Assembly (NCBI GenBank): GCA_028290125.1
Contig: JAQGKM010000009.1
Location: 1-9,272 of the forward strand
Length of the DNA: 9,272 nt
Origin: Hyphomicrobiales bacterium
GTDB lineage: Bacteria; Pseudomonadota; Alphaproteobacteria; Rhizobiales; Beijerinckiaceae
Reading direction: 5' to 3'
Part shown: positions 4,898 to 9,272 of the stretch, piece after piece
Layout of the letters: each line of letters begins with the position of its first letter
Numbering within the stretch: position 1 is the stretch's first letter
The notes under the pieces: model-generated
The model's input: the letters and a program-made list of their open reading frames with translations, nothing else
Databases searched by the model: none
What the model was told of the DNA's origin: nothing
Made by a program: the position numbers and the translations under genes

Positions 4898-5959
4898 TCA
4901 GGCGGAGGCGCGGGCGATCCTGAGGAATTGGTCGACATCCTCCGGCGTGGTCGCGAAGGAGGTCACGAGCCGCACGAACACCTCGTGCGCGCCGGGCGCC
5001 TGCATGGCGGTGAGGCCGCGCGCGCCCCAATCGTAATAGCGCGCGCCGGCGGATCGAAGCGCGCGGTCGATCTCGTGCGGCAGGACGGTGAAGACCTCGT
5101 TGACCTGCCGCGGCCAGGGCGTGCGCACGCCGGGAATCTCGGACAGCCCGATGGCGAGGCGAGCCGCCATGGCGTTGGCGTGGCGGGCGAGCTCGCGCCA
5201 ATGATTGTCCTCCAGCCACGCCACCATCTGCGCGCCGAGAAACCGGCCCTTGGACAGCGTGTGACCGGCGCGCTTGCGGCGGAACGGCAGGTCGGCCGCC
5301 AGCGCCGGATCGAACACCACCACGGCCTCGCAGGCGAGCGCTCCGTTCTTGGTGGCGCCGAGCGACAGAATGTCCACGCCAGTCTGCCAGCTCGCCTGCG
5401 CGGGCGAGCAGCCGAGCGTCTCGAGCGCATTGGCGAAGCGCGCGCCGTCCATGTGGACGCGCAGGCCGGCGCCGTGCGCGAGAGCGGCCAGAGTCCGCAC
5501 CTCCTCGAGCGTGTAGAGCGTGCCGCATTCGGTCGCCTGCGAGACCGACAGGGCGGCGGGCTGCACCTGCTTGACGAGCCCGGCCGGGAATCGCGCGAGG
5601 GCGTCTTCCAGCGCTGCGGGCGTGATCTTTCCGTGGGCGCCTTTCAACCCGACCAGCTTGGCCCCTGCCGTGAAAAATTCCGGGGCGCCGCATTCGTCAT
5701 CGTTGATGTGCGCATCTTCGTGGCAGAGGACCGCGCCCCACGGCGGGGTGAGCGCCGCGAGCGCAAGTGCGTTGGCGGCGGTGCCGGTGGTGACCAGAAA
5801 GACGGCGCATTCCCGCTCGAAGACCTCTGACAGCCGGTCTTGCGCCTGCTGGCTGTAGGTGTCTGCGCCATAGGCAGGCGCGAAGCCCGAATTGGCGGCC
5901 ACCACCGCCTGCAGAATTCGGGGGCTGGCGCCGCCCGCATTGTCACTTGCGAAATCCAT
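4898..5959 (-). CDS. ltaE: Low-specificity L-threonine aldolase (PLP enzyme)
   Basis: The enzyme should cleave L-threonine and L-allo-threonine to glycine and acetaldehyde, using pyridoxal phosphate in the cytosol. The 353-residue product follows the Pseudomonas-type low-specificity family (about 346 residues) throughout: FASDNAGG (3-10), the phosphate-binding TTGTAANALALA (57-68), CHEDAHINDDECGAPEFF (79-96), SQATECGTLY (140-149), the HMDGARF segment (169-175) with Asp171 for the pyridine nitrogen, and the Schiff-base Lys204 in SLGATKNG. The start is ATG 5959, with AGGCGG a few bases upstream. An in-frame ATG at 6085 lies inside the promoter and would add an unrelated basic stretch, so it is rejected. 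The gene is divergent from gltB and has its own promoter at 6073-6101. A related beta-eliminating lyase specificity cannot be excluded. Confidence 0.92.
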   Translation of the reverse strand: MDFASDNAGGASPRILQAVVAANSGFAPAYGADTYSQQAQDRLSEVFERECAVFLVTTGTAANALALAALTPPWGAVLCHEDAHINDDECGAPEFFTAGAKLVGLKGAHGKITPAALEDALARFPAGLVKQVQPAALSVSQATECGTLYTLEEVRTLAALAHGAGLRVHMDGARFANALETLGCSPAQASWQTGVDILSLGATKNGALACEAVVVFDPALAADLPFRRKRAGHTLSKGRFLGAQMVAWLEDNHWRELARHANAMAARLAIGLSEIPGVRTPWPRQVNEVFTVLPHEIDRALRSAGARYYDWGARGLTAMQAPGAHEVFVRLVTSFATTPEDVDQFLRIARASA

Positions 5960-6067
5960 GAAGCCGCCTGAAATTCCGTGATGATGGACGTTTCGGGGAC
6001 GCTTTCGGGCGCGACCGCGCCTGCGCTCAGACGCCGCTTCCCTACCGTCTTTTGATCGCTTGTGTGG

Positions 6068-6085
6068 ATGCCATAATTCTGGCAT
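6068..6085. promoter_or_regulatory. 18-bp operator-like dyad over the aldolase -10 box
   Basis: ATGCCATAATTCTGGCAT: six-base arms ATGCCA/TGGCAT around a symmetric AATT, with only one mismatched pair (T/C). A protein bound here would cover the aldolase -10 box. The regulator is not encoded in the window. On the plus strand the same bases include CATAAT (6072-6077), five of six to a -10 box, but no good -35 box accompanies it. Confidence 0.55.
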
Positions 6086-6101
6086 GTTCGCGCGCCGTCA
6101 A
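6073..6101 (-). promoter_or_regulatory. Sigma-70-type promoter of the aldolase gene
   Basis: On the minus strand TTGACG (6101-6096), a 17-base spacer and AATTAT (6078-6073) match the consensus at five and four of six positions with ideal spacing. The transcript would start near 6066, giving a leader of about 107 bases before ATG 5959. The -10 box lies within the dyad at 6068-6085. Confidence 0.6.
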
Positions 6102-6400
6102 TAGGACAGCTTTACTGACCATTTGGGCGCGGACCTTCAGCCTCCGGGCTGGCGGCGCGCGTCTTGCACTGCCAAGGTGGAACAGCCAGGGCGTTCTGGG
6201 ACGGGACGATGACGCGAGCGATGAGTACGCGGCCGTCCGGTTTCGACTGTAGTGTGATCGTTGAAAGCGATCTGGAGCGAGCGATGAGCGGTATTTCGAA
6301 GGACGACATGACGGGCGGAGTGATGACCGGACAGACCGGCGCGTCGAAACGCACGCCGCTTGCCGCCCCCGCCCATGCGAGCCTTCCCGGAGTTCACCCC

Positions 6401-9272
6401 ATGTCTGAGACCATTTCGCATTACGACCCCGCGTTCCCCGCGCCTCATGGCCTGTACGATCCGGCCAACGAGAAGGACTCCTGCGGCGTCGGCTTCGTCG
6501 CGAACATGCACAATCAGAAGTCGCATGACATCGTCGCGAAGGGCCTCGAGATCCTTCTGAACCTCGATCATCGCGGCGCCGTCGGCGCTGATCCCAAGGC
6601 CGGCGACGGCTGCGGCATGCTCGTGCAGATTCCCGACCGCTTCCTGCGCGAAGAGGCGCAGCGCGCCGGCTTCACCCTGCCGGCGGCCGGCGACTACGCC
6701 GTCGGCGCGCTGTTCCTGCCGCGCGACGCCGAAGGCCGCGCGATCGTCCAGAAGATCGTCGAGGACGTGGTTGCGGCCGAAGGCCAGGTGTTCCTCGGCT
6801 GGCGCGACGTGCCGGTCGATCCCTCGGGGCTTGGCGAGAGCGTCAAGCCGACCGAGCCCGTGCACAAGCAGATCTTCATCCAGCGCGGCGACGCCACGCC
6901 CGATCAGGACATCTTCGAGCGCAAGTTGTTCCTGCTGCGCAAGGTGATCTCCAACACCGTCTACAATCTGAACGACGCGCGCACGAAGGGCTTCTACCCC
7001 GTGTCGCTGTCGTCGCGCACGCTCGTCTACAAGGGCATGCTGCTCGCCACCCAGCTCGGCGACTATTTCCTCGATCTGCGCGACGAGCGCATGGAATCGG
7101 CGATCTCGCTCGTCCATCAGCGCTTCTCGACCAACACCTTCCCGACCTGGTCGCTGGCGCATCCCTACCGCATGGTCGCCCACAACGGCGAGATCAACAC
7201 GCTGCGCGGCAACGTCAACTGGATGGCGGCGCGTCAGGCGTCCGTCGCGTCCGACCTGTTCGGCGACGACATCCAGAAGCTGTGGCCGATTTCCTATGAA
7301 GGCCAGTCCGACACCGCCTGCTTCGACAATGCGCTCGAGTTCCTCGTGCAGGGCGGCTACTCGCTCGCCCATGCGATGATGATGCTCATCCCCGAAGCCT
7401 GGGCCGGCAACCCGCTGATGGATGAGGAGCGCCGCTCCTTCTACGAATACCATGCCGCGCTGATGGAGCCGTGGGACGGCCCCGCGGCTGTCGCCTTCAC
7501 GGACGGTCGCCAGATTGGCGCGACGCTCGATCGCAACGGCCTGCGTCCGGCCCGCTACATCGTCACGGACGACGGCCTCGTCGTCATGGCGTCGGAAATG
7601 GGCGTGCTGCCGATTCCGGAAGAGAAGATCGTCACCAAGTGGCGCCTGCAGCCCGGCAAGATGCTGCTCATCGATCTCGAACAGGGCCGCATCGTCTCCG
7701 ACGAGGAGATGAAGCGCGAACTGTCGACCTCGCATCCCTATCGCGAATGGCTCGACCGCACGCAGATCGTGCTCGAAGAGCTGAAGAGCGTCGAGCCGCG
7801 CGCCTCGCGCACCGACGTGTCGCTGCTCGATCGCCAGCAGGCGTTCGGCTACACGCAGGAAGACCTCGCGATCCTGCTCGCGCCGATGGGCATCACCGGC
7901 CAGGAAGCCGTCGGCTCGATGGGCACCGACACGCCGATCTCGGCCATGTCGAACAAGTCGAAGCTGCTCTACACCTATTTTAAGCAGAACTTCGCGCAGG
8001 TCACGAACCCGCCGATCGATCCGATCCGCGAAGAGCTCGTCATGAGCCTCGTGTCGTTCATCGGCCCGCGTCCGAACCTGCTCGACCATCAGGGCAACTC
8101 GAAGCGCAAGCGCCTCGAAGTCCGCCAGCCGATCCTGACCAACGGCGATCTCGAGAAGATTCGCTGCATCGGGCATTTCGAGGATTCCTTCGACACCAAG
8201 ACGCTCGACATCACCTATCCGTCCGAGAAGGGCGTCGAGGGGATGGAGGCGGCTGTCATGCGCCTGTGCGAGCGCTCGGAAGCGGCGGTCAAGGGCGGCT
8301 ACAACATCATCGTGCTGTCGGACCGCATGGTCGGCTCGGATCGCATTCCGATCCCGGCGCTGCTCGCGACGGCGTCCGTCCATCACCACCTTATCCGCAA
8401 GGGCCTGCGCACCTCGGTCGGCCTCGTCGTCGAAACCGGCGAAGCGCGCGAGACGCATCACTTCGCCTGCCTTGCCGGCTATGGCGCCGAAGCGATCAAC
8501 CCGTGGCTCGCCTTCGAGACGCTGGGCGCCATGGCGAAGGACTTCCCCGAGGAAGTCGACGCCTATGAGGTCGTGAAGCGCTACATCAAGTCGATCGACA
8601 AGGGCCTGCTGAAGGTCATGTCGAAGATGGGCATCTCGACCTATCAGTCCTATTGCGGCGCGCAGATCTTCGACGCCATCGGCCTGTCGCGTGATTTCGT
8701 GAACCGCTTCTTCGCCGGCACGGCGACGACCATCGAGGGCGTCGGCCTCGCGGAAGTCGCGGAAGAAACCGTGTCGCGTCATCGCGACGCCTTCGGCGAG
8801 TCGCCGGTCTATCGCACCTCGCTCGATGTCGGCGGCGAATATGCCTACCGCGTGCGCGGCGAGGCGCATGCCTGGTCGGCGCAGTCGGTGTCGCTGCTGC
8901 AGCATGCGGTGCGAGGCAACAGCCAGGACAAGTACCGCGCTTTCGCGAAGCTGCTTAACGAGCAGAACGAGCACCTGCTGACGATCCGCGGCCTGTTCCG
9001 CATCAAGACCGCGGAAGAAGACGGACGCACGCCCGTGCCGCTCGACGAGGTCGAGCCGGCGGCAGACATCGTCAAGCGCTTCGTCACTGGCGCCATGTCG
9101 TTCGGCTCGATCTCGCGCGAGGCGCACACCACGCTCGCCATTGCGATGAACCGCATCGGCGGCCGCTCGAACACGGGCGAGGGCGGCGAGGAAGCCGACC
9201 GCTTCAAGCGGATGGCGAACGGCGATTCCATGCGCTCTTCGATCAAGCAGGTCGCATCCGGCCGCTTCGGCG
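6401..9272 (+). CDS. gltB: Glutamate synthase (NADPH) large subunit, N-terminal 957 residues
   Basis: GltB (GOGAT alpha subunit) hydrolyses glutamine in its N-terminal domain and passes ammonia to 2-oxoglutarate at the FMN site, using electrons from NADPH delivered by GltD; with glutamine synthetase it assimilates ammonia. The gene runs off the window; about 60% of a usual 1500-1600-residue protein is present. Visible are a propeptide of 27 residues, the nucleophile Cys28 in DSCGVGF, the glutaminase motifs HQRFSTNTFPTW (239-250) and HNGEINTLRGN (261-271), the central domain (about 505-790) and the start of the FMN/2-oxoglutarate domain with GAMSFGSIS (897-905) and NTGEGGE (924-930). The 3Fe-4S cysteines lie beyond the window. 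The start at 6401 has GGAG 8 bases upstream; 6284, also with GGAG, would add 39 residues to the propeptide. Confidence 0.96.
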   Translation, partial: MSETISHYDPAFPAPHGLYDPANEKDSCGVGFVANMHNQKSHDIVAKGLEILLNLDHRGAVGADPKAGDGCGMLVQIPDRFLREEAQRAGFTLPAAGDYAVGALFLPRDAEGRAIVQKIVEDVVAAEGQVFLGWRDVPVDPSGLGESVKPTEPVHKQIFIQRGDATPDQDIFERKLFLLRKVISNTVYNLNDARTKGFYPVSLSSRTLVYKGMLLATQLGDYFLDLRDERMESAISLVHQRFSTNTFPTWSLAHPYRMVAHNGEINTLRGNVNWMAARQASVASDLFGDDIQKLWPISYEGQSDTACFDNALEFLVQGGYSLAHAMMMLIPEAWAGNPLMDEERRSFYEYHAALMEPWDGPAAVAFTDGRQIGATLDRNGLRPARYIVTDDGLVVMASEMGVLPIPEEKIVTKWRLQPGKMLLIDLEQGRIVSDEEMKRELSTSHPYREWLDRTQIVLEELKSVEPRASRTDVSLLDRQQAFGYTQEDLAILLAPMGITGQEAVGSMGTDTPISAMSNKSKLLYTYFKQNFAQVTNPPIDPIREELVMSLVSFIGPRPNLLDHQGNSKRKRLEVRQPILTNGDLEKIRCIGHFEDSFDTKTLDITYPSEKGVEGMEAAVMRLCERSEAAVKGGYNIIVLSDRMVGSDRIPIPALLATASVHHHLIRKGLRTSVGLVVETGEARETHHFACLAGYGAEAINPWLAFETLGAMAKDFPEEVDAYEVVKRYIKSIDKGLLKVMSKMGISTYQSYCGAQIFDAIGLSRDFVNRFFAGTATTIEGVGLAEVAEETVSRHRDAFGESPVYRTSLDVGGEYAYRVRGEAHAWSAQSVSLLQHAVRGNSQDKYRAFAKLLNEQNEHLLTIRGLFRIKTAEEDGRTPVPLDEVEPAADIVKRFVTGAMSFGSISREAHTTLAIAMNRIGGRSNTGEGGEEADRFKRMANGDSMRSSIKQVASGRFG

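Larger units (their letters stand above)
5960..6400. other. Divergent intergenic region, aldolase-gltB
   Basis: This 441-bp region separates the two divergent genes. It contains the aldolase promoter and overlapping dyad (6068-6101), a hairpin CAGCC-TCCG-GGCTG (6138-6151), and a dyad GATCG-7-CGATC (6256-6272) just before a possible alternative gltB ribosome site (GGAG, 6274-6277). The gltB frame is open back to 6119 with in-frame ATGs at 6209, 6221, 6284, 6308 and 6323, so the 5' end of gltB may reach into it. I see no strong gltB promoter and no other gene. Confidence 0.6.

Noticed and set aside
4709..5830. 373-codon plus-strand frame opposite the aldolase gene
   Set aside because: It is antisense to a fully conserved PLP enzyme and its product is an Arg/Gly/Ala-rich string with no family features.
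5960..6085. 42-codon upstream extension of the aldolase (ATG 6085)
   Set aside because: That ATG lies between the -35 and -10 boxes of the proposed promoter, and the added residues are a basic stretch absent from the family.
6080..6093. TGGCATGTTCGCGC as a sigma-54 promoter for gltB
   Set aside because: The GG and GC elements do not have the required 10-base spacing.
6137..9127. 996-codon open frame on the minus strand
   Set aside because: It lies antisense to gltB, whose protein is conserved along its full visible length. Its product is Arg/Asp/His-rich with no recognisable fold, as expected for the complement of G/C-ending codons.

Overview
The window looks like ordinary chromosome from a high-GC alphaproteobacterium, most likely of the Hyphomicrobiales (rhizobia-related). 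Reasons: strongly G/C-ending codons, a class A small heat-shock gene behind a ROSE-type leader, and short palindromic intergenic elements of the kind common in that order. I cannot name a genus. There is no sign of phage, plasmid, transposase, CRISPR or defence genes.

Layout. Positions 1-600 (+) are the 3' end of a WD40-repeat gene. A palindromic repeat (A1, 613-736) follows, then thiD (760-1569, thiamine pyrimidine kinase) and, 11 bases on, hemH (1581-2675, ferrochelatase). A second copy of the repeat (A2, 2686-2804) leads into cutA (2827-3156). These four genes run in one direction and could be partly cotranscribed. A 257-bp inverted repeat (3163-3419) separates cutA from a heat-shock unit: a candidate promoter (3427-3456), a three-hairpin leader ending in a ROSE-like RNA thermometer (3463-3554), an IbpA-type small heat-shock gene (3556-4017) and a strong terminator (4048-4072).

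On the minus strand, converging on that terminator, are a low-specificity L-threonine aldolase gene (5959 to 4898) and, after 91 bases, a gene for an exported PepSY-like protein with a Pro/Ala-rich tail (4806 to 4078). The aldolase is divergent from gltB, whose first 957 codons fill 6401-9272 (large subunit of NADPH glutamate synthase; the 3' end is outside). The 441-bp divergent region holds a good sigma-70-type promoter for the aldolase with an 18-bp dyad over its -10 box.

The genes are mostly household metabolism (thiamine, haem, glutamate, threonine/glycine) plus proteostasis. The interest lies in the regulatory and repeat DNA: the ROSE-like thermometer; two A elements that sit the same 13 bases upstream of a Shine-Dalgarno and keep a hairpin while its sequence changes; the large inverted repeat; and the dyad in the aldolase promoter. 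I found no convincing evidence of an undescribed multi-gene system.
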